Shown: positions 55,022 through 64,000 of the stretch, one piece after another
Layout of the letters: each line of letters begins with the position of its first letter
Position numbering within the stretch: position 1 is the first letter of the stretch
Assembly: GCA_948146395.1 (NCBI GenBank)
Contig: OX411557.1
Location: forward strand, 38,519,689 to 38,583,688
Direction: 5' to 3'
Origin: Fragum whitleyi
Lineage: Eukaryota > Mollusca > Bivalvia > Cardiida > Cardiidae
DNA: 64,000 nt
Position numbers and translations under genes: made by a program
Notes under the pieces: model-generated
Database searches by the model: none
What the model was told of the DNA's origin: nothing
What the model saw: only the letters and a program-made list of their open reading frames with translations

Positions 55022-55453
55022 TTGCAAACGTTAAGAAATTGATAAGGTGAATGATGTAGGAATGAAATTAAATGAGTGTGATGAGTGGGTTTTGAGTGTT
55101 ATTATAGGGAGGTTATCCAGTTTTGCTAGTTGTGTTCAATATGAACAGAATAAGCGATATTTATTACCTCCCTTTAATAAAATATGCCGTCAAATTTTAT
55201 GAAAAAAATATGTTGCTTTCTCTTCAGAAACCAAACATATGCCTATCATTTCAATTAGATTCTATGCCAATGAAATAGCGATTTTTACTAGCTATATTTA
55301 TTTTGAATGTAGTTTTTAATCATATCTTATGTCATTACGATGCGTTTTTTGAATGGTTTGATTGAATTTTTAGAATGAATGAATTAGATCGCTTAGTGAG
55401 CGATTAAGAATGTTTGAGATGAATGTCAATTTCATGACGTAAATACCTGTAAT
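55022..55453 (+). mobile_element. CAGTTA-family MITE, full length
   Basis: GCAAACGTTAAGAAATTGAT left, TTTCATGACGTAAATACCTG right with TA after it; the central hairpin GCTAGTTGTGTTCAATATGA/ACAGAATAAGCG has decayed. Confidence 0.82.
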
Positions 55454-55556
55454 GCCACAAGCATCGTTTCCTTGGTTTGAAAAAAAGAGAGGAGGAATTG
55501 ACAAATAAAATAGTCATTATAAGTTACTTTTATATTGTTTCACTGTCTAATAATTT

Positions 55557-55590
55557 GAAAAAAAAAAAACAAAAAAAAAAAAAAAAAAAC
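55557..55590. repeat. Poly-A tract
   Basis: About 34 bases, almost all A, with one C near the left. No retrogene was seen upstream. Confidence 0.95.
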
Positions 55591-56215
55591 GAAAAGGAAT
55601 TCATTCTGGTGACATGTGTTTACTGCACAAAAAACAAATGCAGTAAAACAAGACACAATTGCACTTTTTGTGGGATTTTCATGATCAAATGAAAGCTATA
55701 CGCGGTTGAGTACAAATTTGCGACATGTTGCAAGTTACATTCATCAGGCTAATTACTTTCACGAGGTAAAAACCTTCCGCTGATAAAATCAAGAGCGACA
55801 TTGTGGACCAACTTGATTACTCTAATTGCATTTAATGTCAAACGTAATTTATTTTACAAACCACGTGGAAACAAATTCCAGTAATTGACATGCTTTGTGT
55901 TGTTCTTATGTTTTGTTTGTCATTCATTTGTTCCGCGATTGAGTTTTGGATTCTGCGTTTTCTTTAATGCTTTTCGGTGGTTTATCGAGAAATAACGGTA
56001 GATTATCACTTGATAATCTCACCGCAAAAACAGTGAAATTATCAAAAACTTATACCCTGCTTTTGTGCATTTATCCTATCTGACGTCATCTATGCAGGGC
56101 GAAGTAAGTGACGTCACAATGAACGTCGCATAGCAATCACGTGCAAAATAACGCGCTTTTCGAAAATATGTCATAGAAATTTCATTTTGTCTCATTTTTG
56201 CATTAAAGAAATAGA
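55591..56215. other. Unassigned stretch
   Basis: GATTATCACTTGATAATC near 56002 is a small palindrome. No coding signal is seen. Confidence 0.35.
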
Positions 56216-56217
56216 AC

Positions 56218-56352
56218 AATCGTTTGTTTTTCGTGTAAGATCGATTAATATTTCATTTCGTGAACAACAAAAGCTATATTTTCTCGTGAAAATATAGCTT
56301 TTGTTGTTCACTCAATGAAATATAAATCGATCTTACACTGAAACAAACGATT
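56218..56352. repeat. 135-bp near-perfect palindrome
   Basis: AATCGTTTGTTTTTCGTGTA, AGATCGATTAATATTTCATT and AACAACAAAAGCTATATTTTC pair with their complements around TCGT. There are a few mismatches in the middle of the arms. No copies elsewhere in the window. Confidence 0.92.
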
Positions 56353-56576
56353 AACCTCTATATCATTGAACCGACAGGGCGTGTCTAAGCCGGAACGTTC
56401 TTTGGCGATGTTGCCTTTCAAAATTTTGTGGTGTTTTTTTTTTTCTTCATAAGTTTTCGCAATCTGTAACCTAAAACCTATTTAGAATTAACGTTTTTAG
56501 CAGAATATTTCATCGTTGGGTTACCTAAACCTCTTCTTGGTATTGCAGATTACTACATTAACAGTCCTTGGTTGGT

Positions 56577-57007
56577 ACAGTTAATTACATCGTGAAATTG
56601 ACATTCATCTCAATCAAAACCATTCTAGATTGCTCACGCAGCGCTCCATTCATTCATTCATTCATTCCAAACACTCACTCGGGCCATTCAGAAACGCTCC
56701 AAAATGGCTAGAAATGGATCAACAACTACATGTAAGATGAATATGGTTTGGGAAAAATCGCAATTTCACTGAATTAATTGAAATTGTAGGCGTCTGGTTG
56801 GTTCTTCGAGAAAAATGAATCTATGTATAGAACGTTTTATGCTTTTTTTTAAATGGAGGTTATGAATATCTTTAATTTTGTTCATCCTGAACAAAATAAG
56901 CGATATTGCATTACCTCCCTTTAATTTCACTAAAAACTCACTCATCGCACTCATTCAATTTCATTCCAAAATAATCCACCCTGTCAATTTCACGATGTAA
57001 TTAAATG
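56577..57007 (-). mobile_element. CAGTTA-family MITE, full length
   Basis: TACAGTTAATTACATCGTGA at the left, GTCAATTTCACGATGTAATT at the right. The centre CTTTAATTTTGTTCATCCTG/AACAAAATAAGCG is intact. An expanded TTCA run lies at 56650-56667. Confidence 0.9.
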
Positions 57008-57405
57008 TAACATCGTGAAATTGACATTCATCTCGAGTTAAACCATTCTAGATCAATAATTAAAAAAAAGTACGTTCCAAATTTACTCAAAAAAAATTAT
57101 CTCGAAAAGATAAACAATTATATATTTAAATATCTCCGAAAAATGGATATATTACTGACTTGCTTAGGCTTAGATGCGTCTTCAGTGAGTCGCGAGGTTA
57201 TACCAACCTATATAAAGAGCGTCTATGTAAACCTTCTTTAAATGGTGGTAATAAATCTCCGTTCGCCGTGAACGTAAATTGCTATATTGTGTTACCCCCC
57301 TTTCAAATCATTCAAAACACGTTCCTCCCAATCACTCAAATGTATTCTGAAATCATTCAGAATCATCACTTTGTCACTTTCAGGATGTTCTTTACTGTGA
57401 AACGT
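57008..57405 (-). mobile_element. CAGTTA-family MITE, diverged, abutting the previous copy
   Basis: AACATCGTGAAATTGACATT directly follows the preceding element; the right end is TCACTTTCAGGATGTTCTTT/ACTGTG. The middle (GTGTTACCCCCCTTTCAAAT) keeps only traces of the palindrome. Confidence 0.7.
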
Positions 57406-57424
57406 CATAGATATGCGAAGTTCT

Positions 57425-57532
57425 AAAGTATTGACACCTTTGGGGTTTCGACCTTATTCCGCGCAGTCTGAGAAGGATCGAAACTTTACGCACTACACAG
57501 ATGGTCCCTTTTTGCGTGACGGGTCATACATG
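57425..57532. mobile_element. GACCCGTCACG-family fragment (right half)
   Basis: CCTTATTCCGCGCAGTCTGA, ACTTTACGCACTACACAGAT and GGTCCCTTTTTGCGTGACGG match the right end of the family. Confidence 0.65.
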
Positions 57533-57584
57533 TATACATGGTTGTCTTTTTCTCATAGCGGTTCTCATAGTTACATTTCCAAAC

Positions 57585-57838
57585 TTATTATGACTCAAAG
57601 TGTAAGCGTCTATTATGTTCTTGAAAATATATGAAGCCATCTAAAGACTTTGTATGCATATTTTATTAAAGGGGGGTAATCAATATCGATAATTTTGTTC
57701 ATCCTGAACAAAATTTGCGACATTGGATTACCTCCCATAAAATTCACTCAAAACTCGCACCACACACTCATTCAACTTAATTCCTAAATCATTCCAAAAT
57801 CATTCACCTTGTCAATTTCACGATGTTTTTAACGGTAA
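57585..57838 (-). mobile_element. CAGTTA-family MITE, left part missing
   Basis: GTAATCAATATCGATAATTT, TGTTCATCCTGAACAAAATT, CACACTCATTCAACTTAATT and GTCAATTTCACGATGTTTTT are the centre and one end. Confidence 0.82.
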
Positions 57839-58535
57839 AATACGGAATGGATCCCTAACCTCCCGTTGGTTCCCATGAGAAAAGATGTTTGTAGCTACCT
57901 ATGTAATATCACTTACGTATGCAATCGTTTTAAAGAAACCATATCATTCTTACTGAACGTTACGGTACGTTAAGAATACAATGAAATGAACACAGCCAGC
58001 TTTAACGCCATATTGCCTCCCAGATGAGCGATCTAGAAATCAATGGATATACATTTGCAGGCAAAATAGAATTTTTTAACCATGTACCACCGCAAACCTA
58101 TGAATATTTCAGCATTTCAAGCAAAAAGAAACTTTTAAGTAACTCTTGAAAAACAGATCGGCTCCGAATACAGATTAGACAGAATGTTTAAAGGCGAATA
58201 TTTTTCATGTACTCTGACTTTTATAATCGCAATACATATACATCAAAAAAGAAAATTTAAAACTATTTTCTGAAAACTTCAAAGTTTAGCGAAAACGGTT
58301 AAAACGCGTTTTAGATGGTTTTCTTAACACAAAAAAGTCGATTGAAACTCCGTTTCCGTTGAAAAAAAATATTTTGCTACTATTTCATTTGATAAATGCG
58401 ACGGATGGCCAATTAGTGCAAAATGTGTTTCTAAAACGAACTCTAATCCAATTGAATTCCCATAAAAATTTCTCAGTACAATTTCACCCTACTTTTTCTT
58501 GCGTTTTTTACTCGCATTGACACGTAAAATTCCCA
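57839..58535. other. Unassigned stretch
   Basis: No recognisable repeat or exon. Confidence 0.3.
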
Positions 58536-58537
58536 TC

Positions 58538-58768
58538 AAACCCTTTTTGTCGTCATAATTTTAGACTGGCCCAAATTTTAGAAATATCAGACAATTAAGT
58601 ACTGAAAAGGAGCCGAAATTTAAAAAAAAAATAGACTAGAACGGCTTGTTGAAAATAACGAAATTGCTTGTAACAAGCAATTTCCTTATTTCTAACAATA
58701 TACTCATTACAATATATATCATATAACTTAAGGTTGACAAAAGAATTTTAGGTTCGGGTAAGGGTTAA
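58538..58768. mobile_element. piggyBac-like MITE, third copy
   Basis: ATCAAACCCTTTTTGTCGTC at the left, GGTTCGGGTAAGGGTTAA at the right, and the internal hairpin ACGAAATTGCTTGT/ACAAGCAATTTC. The left TTAA is mutated. Confidence 0.65.
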
Positions 58769-59041
58769 GTATTTGTTTGACACGCAAAGAAAGAATCTGC
58801 TCATTCGACATGTTTTAGGAAAGTCGTTTGTTTATTGGTAAATTGACTGATTGGGAAGTTTATGCGGTTTTATTCGCTCTTAAAAGGTCGGATTTCGAAA
58901 ACTATATTTAGAAAGTAATTCTCTCCTAACTCAGCTTTGAGAAACGACAAAACAACATTTTAAACAAGTTTTTTTTCCGATTTTCAACGCACTTCTAAGA
59001 AATAGTAAATATTTTATCCAGAAAAAAAAACAGTAGTGGTA

Positions 59042-59470
59042 TAGTTAGTTGTCGTGAAATTGACATTCATCTCGATCAAAACATTTCTGAATCGCTCACT
59101 CAGTTTATTCCACTCTCATACACTCACTCAAACCGCTCGAAAACGCTCCAAAATGATTAAAATATTTACAATAAACAGCTACATTCAAAATATAAATAAA
59201 TAGGCAAAATGCGCATTCACTGATATTATTAAAGTTGTAAGCCTCTGATTGGTTCTTGAAGCAATAGAAGCTATCTAAAGTACTTGTTTACTTATCTTAT
59301 AAAAGGGAGGTAGTTAATATCACTATTTTTTTTCATCCTGAATAAAATTAGCGGTATTGAATTACCTCCCTTTGATTTCATTCAAACCTCACTAATCACA
59401 CCCATTCAAGTTCATTCTAAAAACATTCTGAAATCATTCACCTTGCGAATTTCACGATGTTGTTAGCTGT
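59042..59470 (-). mobile_element. CAGTTA-family MITE, full length
   Basis: TATAGTTAGTTGTCGTGAAA left, GCGAATTTCACGATGTTGTT/AGCTGTA right. Centre TCACTATTTTTTTTCATCCT/GAATAAAATTAGCG. Confidence 0.88.
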
Positions 59471-60525
59471 ACCTACTACATGAATAGTTGAAGCAGTATA
59501 CTTTATCAGTATTCTAGGGCTTTTTGGTTTTCTTTTTTTTCAATTAAACGACGAAATTTTGTCTTCCTATTCCTCTACATGTTAAACCTAAGATTTGTGA
59601 AGGAAAAAGAACAGACATCTGTTTAGTTATTCTCGTTCTATTTTGTTGATAATTAATATAAGGTTTTAACAGGACTTATTTCAATACGATAGAATCCTTA
59701 GGTTTAAAAACTAAAAATCATGTAACTAAAACATATCTACGTACTCTTTTGAAAATACATTTTGCAAATCGACAAAAATCTAATTCGATCATGCCGAAAG
59801 ATTTATCCGGACAAAGATATTTGTAGCATTTAAAACGACCAATTTTCTATGCACTTATCAAGCTATAAAATCTGTACTCTTCATTATGGAGTCCATACAT
59901 CATTGTTAATGTACTACGGAAGGTTTTAAGGAATGACCAATTGATCTATGGTCATTTTTTTTCTAGCACATAGCCACAGAAGTTAAAAGACAGCGTGGAA
60001 CTGATGAGATTGGTGTTTTTTAATACTAAATAATTTAAGTTTTGTTATGCCCGTCTCGATTTGTGATATTTGCTGAAAGGATTGTTTTTATTCTTGAATT
60101 GAAATAATTTTGAGTCGCTAGATCCTTCAAAAGTCTATGGTAATAGAGATAAATCTTTATAATATAGCATCGTTGTTTTAAAGTATAAGACGTTATGAGA
60201 GTATGTTTGATTTCATTGAGGTATGAAACAAAAAATCACCTAATCACACTTATTTAATAATCTGCGACGCGGATCCATACAGCGTGGTTTGGTTTTTAGT
60301 CTCATTTATAGTAACTTCCACGAAATCAGCAAATTTATTAGTATTTTTTAGCACTTAAATTGATGGGATTATAGTGTTTTGAATGATACGAATGTGCCTG
60401 TTGACGAAATGAGCGATATTTTATCAAATCCCTTTAATAAGATACGTATATCGTTCTATGAATAGTTAGTTTGTCTGTATTTAACGACAAAAGAATAACG
60501 CTTAAAATCCGCATCGGTAAGTAAA
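59471..60525. other. Mostly unassigned
   Basis: A trace of the CAGTTA family may remain at 60385-60460 (GAAATGAGCGATATTTTATC). The rest has no recognised feature. Confidence 0.35.
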
Positions 60526-60528
60526 TTC

Positions 60529-61039
60529 AGCCTGTGCTTCAAATTTCTAACAATTTCAATGATTTTATTGTTCTCCAAGCAAAGACTTAAAGTCTTCATT
60601 TGAAATCCTGTGTTCGCACAGTCTGAATCTCCACTTTGCGCTTTATAGGTAGCTTATGTTTCGAAGTATCTTTAGATAGACAGACAATCTTCTAATTCTT
60701 GCTCCTTGGTCGGATCGTTAGAGTACTCGACTCGTAATCTGGTGGTTGCAGGTCCGAGCCCCACCGGAAGCGGATAGTGTATCTCGATAGGGGCACTTTA
60801 CAGACGGAGCCCCAGATCACCCAGCTTTAAAAGTGGATAGCAGTGGTTGGTAGCCATTGCCTCTCTCTCTTTGCACTTGATGAAATCTGTTATTAGTAAG
60901 GACCTCGATGGAAATATGAGTCCTTCGACTCTATATCGTCTTATCCTCGAGGAAAAAGGGTTCATTTAGGACTTTTCCGGGCTACTCAATGTTTCATTTC
61001 GCACACATGCTAAATTGTTTGATGTTTAACGCACAGGCT
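60529..61039. mobile_element. AGCCTGTGC TIR element carrying a SINE
   Basis: AGCCTGTGCTTCAAATTTCT/AACAATTT at the left and GCACAGGCT at the right are the ends of the family at 50873. An inner CTGTGTTCGCACAGTCTGAA also matches. The extra length is a SINE at about 60703-60962. Confidence 0.75.
60703..60962 (+). mobile_element. tRNA-derived SINE, third type
   Basis: The head is GCTCCTTGGTCGGATCGTTA, GAGTACTCGACTCGTAATCT, GGTGGTTGCAGGTCCGAGCC, with a CGT loop triplet of threonine type and B-box GGTCCGAGCCC. The body has CACTTTACAGACGGAGCCCC and GATAGCAGTGGTTGGTAGCC. It differs from the common SINE. It ends near a CTCGAGGAAAAAGG stretch. Confidence 0.75.
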
Positions 61040-61049
61040 TAATTCCCGA

Positions 61050-62155
61050 AATAGTCTGAGAGCGGAATTCTAACAAAATCAAAAAGCACTTGAGGCATGA
61101 TTGTATGTCGATAATTCAGTTGTCGTGAATCCTCTATCTAACTCTGGCTTAAATTGGACGTGCGTGTGGTATAGTTTAAGATCAAGCTGTAAACATGTTC
61201 ATGCTGATCTCAGTCCTTTAATCCTGGTAAAATCTATTTGGGTAAAGCGTGACAATACGAAAACGCATTTAAGAAACAAAAATTAGGTTAAATTTGAGAA
61301 AATAAAGTTAGAAAATTTGATGTACGAGCAGTCAAAAAATATCGTCTAAATCAGGTTTTACCAACCAAACTGTATTTATTAATGTTTACACAAGTTTGGC
61401 TGAAAGTTACAAGAATGCAGTACGTCTTTCACTTCCCAAAAGATCGTGTAAACAAAATGTCAGATGCATATCATATGCAATTCTTGAAACATTTCCCAAA
61501 CACCTTGTAACAATGACGTAAGACTACAGATTGAAGCCAAGGTCGGCAAATACGTTGTCCTAGTAGTGCAGTACGGCTAGGAATCATCGAGAAATCGACT
61601 ATCAATCTGTACTGAGCAATTAAAGGGGTATCCACCCAATTCTAACTAAGATTACTTCAAAAGTACACGCAGAAACTTTGTGAAAAATGATGAAAATCAC
61701 GCCCTGGCCATTTGGAATTGAAGTTGAAAAGTTTGATGTGATTTGACCGAGACGCTACCGACAATTCTTATGCTTACCGAGTGCAACAATTTGGCGTAGG
61801 GTATAACAAGAGAATAAGATAACTTGATACTTCCTGTCGCTACCTACCAACATTACGTGAAATATGCACAAAAATGAATAAAACAGCTTACGAAGTTTGA
61901 AAGCCCGATTTTGTCACATTCGGTCTGCATGAGTTTATCCAGAATACCCATCCCAAAATTCTCTATTTCAGTTCTTAGCTGACATCCTTACAAAATTTGA
62001 ATGGCTGTTGCGTAAACGTTTGCTAATACTAATAGTAGAGACACGTTTGAATCTCATTGAAGAATGCTTCCTGTAAACATGTTGAGACTTCAATGACAAT
62101 TGCCTCACTTCTAATGTTTGACGCTTTGAAAAGTGAACACGTTAATTGCGCATCT
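61050..62155. other. Unassigned stretch
   Basis: About 1.1 kb without a repeat I recognise. The longest frame is 61 codons. Nothing looks like an exon with splice sites and a conserved motif. Confidence 0.35.
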
Positions 62156-62161
62156 TTTTAT

Positions 62162-63250
62162 ACGCCGCCGGAGGCGGACGTATATTGGCATCATCTTCTC
62201 CGTCTGTCCGTCCGTCCGTCCATCCGTCCGTCCGTCCGTACGTCCGTTCACTTTTCTTGTCAACGCAACTCCTCCTAAACTACTGGCTGGATCTTCTTGA
62301 AACTTGGTCAATGTTATCACCTCAATTGGTAGATGTGCATGAAGGAAGGATTTTACGGTTCGTTGATTTTTGCCTGAGTTATTCCCCTTGATAACTTAGT
62401 CTCTGGGTCCACTTTTCTTGTCAACGCAACTCCTCCTAAGTTTCTGGCTGGATCTTCTTGAAACTTGGTCAATGTAATCACCTCAATTGGTAGATGTGCA
62501 TGAACGAAGGATTTTACGGTTCGTTGATTTTTGCCTGAGTTATGCCCCTTAAAAACTTAGTCTCTGGGTTCACTTTTCTTGTCAACGCAACTCCTCCTAA
62601 GTTTCTGGCTGGATCTTCTTGAAACTTGGTCAATGTTATCACCTCAATTGGTAGATGTGCATGAACGAAGGATTTTATGATTCGTTGATTTTTGCCTGAG
62701 TTATACCCCTTAAAAACTTAGTCTCTGGGGCTTATTGCCTCAGTTATGCCCCCTTAAAATTTAGTCTCTGGGGCTTATTGAAATTGCAGCCTTGTGAATG
62801 CAACTCTTCCTAAGTTTCTGGCTGGATTTTAATGAAACTTGGTGGATGTTATAACTGAAATTGGTAGATGAGCATGAAGTAAGGATTTTATGGTTCATTA
62901 ATTTTACCCTAAATTATTCCCCCTTAAAACTTAGTATCTAGGGCTTATTGAAATTGCAGCCTTTTGAACACAACTCCTCCTTACTTTTTGTCTTTATTTA
63001 AATGAAACTTGTCATCACCATAATTTGTAGATGTACATGGATCAAGGATTTTATGGCTCATTTATTTCCCTGAATTATGCCCCCTTAAAACTTAGTGCCT
63101 GGGGCTTATTGAAATTGCAGCCTTGTCTTGATTTAAATGAAACTTGGTCATTTTCAATTTGGTTCTGTCAAAATAAGTAGTGTCTACAATTATTTTCGTG
63201 TAACAGCAGCAAAGTGGCGGCGTATTTTGTGACGATGGCACTCTTGTTTT
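62162..63250 (+). mobile_element. GCCGCCGGAGGCGG-start, CTCTTG-end element, younger copy
   Basis: ACGCCGCCGGAGGCGG, a TCCG-rich run, then about six internal units of about 165 bp with CTTTTCTTGTCAACGCAACT, CTTCTTGAAACTTGGTCAAT and GTAGATGTGCATGAA. The first three units are nearly identical; later ones diverge and shorten. The end is GCAGCAAAGTGGCGGCG and GGCACTCTTGTTTT. Frames over the TCCG run are artefacts. Confidence 0.9.
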
Positions 63251-63595
63251 AAAATTTCGGAAAAGAAGCGTGTTTACAAGCAAACGCATGAACGTGAATG
63301 AGTGGATCCTGCGTTACGTCTTCGCAGCGAGTTCAAAATTATTAATCACGAAACTGCTCTGTCTTTTTTTTCGTGACGGGTCAGATATTCTAAATGACAT
63401 GTCTTTTGATAACATGCAGCATAAATACAATAATTCCACAATTATCATTGAAATAATGATCGTATTTCTAACAAATCCCGTCATTTTCGTTTCAGAATTG
63501 AAATGTCAATTACACGATGCTGTTTTAGATTCAATGTCTCCTAGGTGAAACAATTCTGTTCTGCAGTTTTGTCGAAGAGAGTTCACAGTTCGGTT

Positions 63596-64000
63596 ACAGT
63601 TAAAAAACCATCGTGAAATTGACGAGGTGAATGATTTTGGAATGATTTAGGAATGAAATCGTTTGAGTGCGTGGAACGGGTTTTGAGTGAATTTAAAAGG
63701 AGGTTTTTCAAATGTCGCAATTCTTGTACAGGATGAACAAAATTAGCGATATTGATTACCCCCCTTTAATAAAATATACGTACTTTTCTTTCTGAAGTCT
63801 TCATGGACCAAACAGACTCTTGAAAGTCTACACCAGGTAATAAAATCGTAGAACGAATAGATCGATTTGCATTTATTGTTGAAAGTCTTGAACAATTTTT
63901 GAATGTTTTCTAATGATTTCGGAGCGATTTTGATCGATTTGAGTGAGTGTTTGAAATGAATGAATGGAGCGCTGGGTGAATGATTAAGAATGAGTTTGAT
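63596..64000 (+). mobile_element. CAGTTA-family MITE running off the right edge
   Basis: TTACAGTTAAAAAACCATCG, CGAGGTGAATGATTTTGGAA, GGAGGTTTTTCAAATGTCGC, CAGGATGAACAAAATTAGCG and GAATGGAGCGCTGGGTGAAT. About 40 bp of the right end should lie beyond the window. Confidence 0.9.

Noticed and set aside
60703..60775. tRNA-Thr gene
   Set aside because: The anticodon stem has a mismatch and the sequence continues into a SINE body.
62057..62391. Overlapping frames rich in Arg, Pro and Ser
   Set aside because: They arise from TCCG repeats at the start of a non-coding element.

Overview
The window is eukaryotic, AT-rich and almost entirely non-coding. It looks like nuclear DNA of a bivalve mollusc, with a venerid-type clam as a guess. 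The evidence is spliced exons with GT/AG borders, tRNA-derived SINEs with tails of the 'gcggcgtaaaac' type, many palindromic MITEs, and elements of a kind common in bivalves: a GC-rich or AGCTC start, TCCGTCCG runs, internal repeats of about 160 bp, and a CTCTTGTTT end. There are no bacterial operons, Shine-Dalgarno sites or long ORFs. The longest open frame is 147 codons, and I recognise nothing in it.

The one protein gene I can name is the 3' end of CHEK1 (checkpoint kinase Chk1), plus strand. Three phase-0 exons at 1689-1820, 4644-4745 and 6591-6704 encode the last 115 residues, covering the conserved C-terminal regulatory/KA1-like region up to the stop codon. The rest of the gene lies left of the window. 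Its two introns carry MITE and repeat copies. A part of intron plus exon start is duplicated just upstream (1407-1541). The terminal exon is followed by three more decaying tandem copies (about 6737-7160) in what should be the 3' UTR.

The only convincing RNA gene is tRNA-Leu(CAG) at 12845-12928. Other tRNA-like stretches are SINE heads or relics.

From 7.2 kb to the right edge I find no protein gene. The DNA is a mosaic of: (1) a TA-flanked, CAGTTA-ended, doubly palindromic MITE family (Tc1/mariner-like, about 18 copies and fragments); (2) a CCTGCGTTCAGGAT hairpin family, dense at 29.4-34.2 kb; (3) an AAGGTAGTGG hairpin family (4 copies, one with tRNA-like arms); (4) TTAA-flanked, piggyBac-like hairpin MITEs (3 copies); (5) several hairpin-start/CTCTTG-end element types inserted in T-tracts, with internal tandem repeats (Helentron/pearl-like by architecture); (6) at least three tRNA-headed SINE types; (7) a 3.2-kb fold-back element with 1.2-kb arms and a 5-bp target duplication, nested inside one of the CTCTTG-end elements; (8) isolated perfect or near-perfect palindromes, a 45-bp minisatellite, a 168-bp satellite and a long CT microsatellite.

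Repeat borders are read by eye and are approximate unless a target duplication or exact palindrome is stated.
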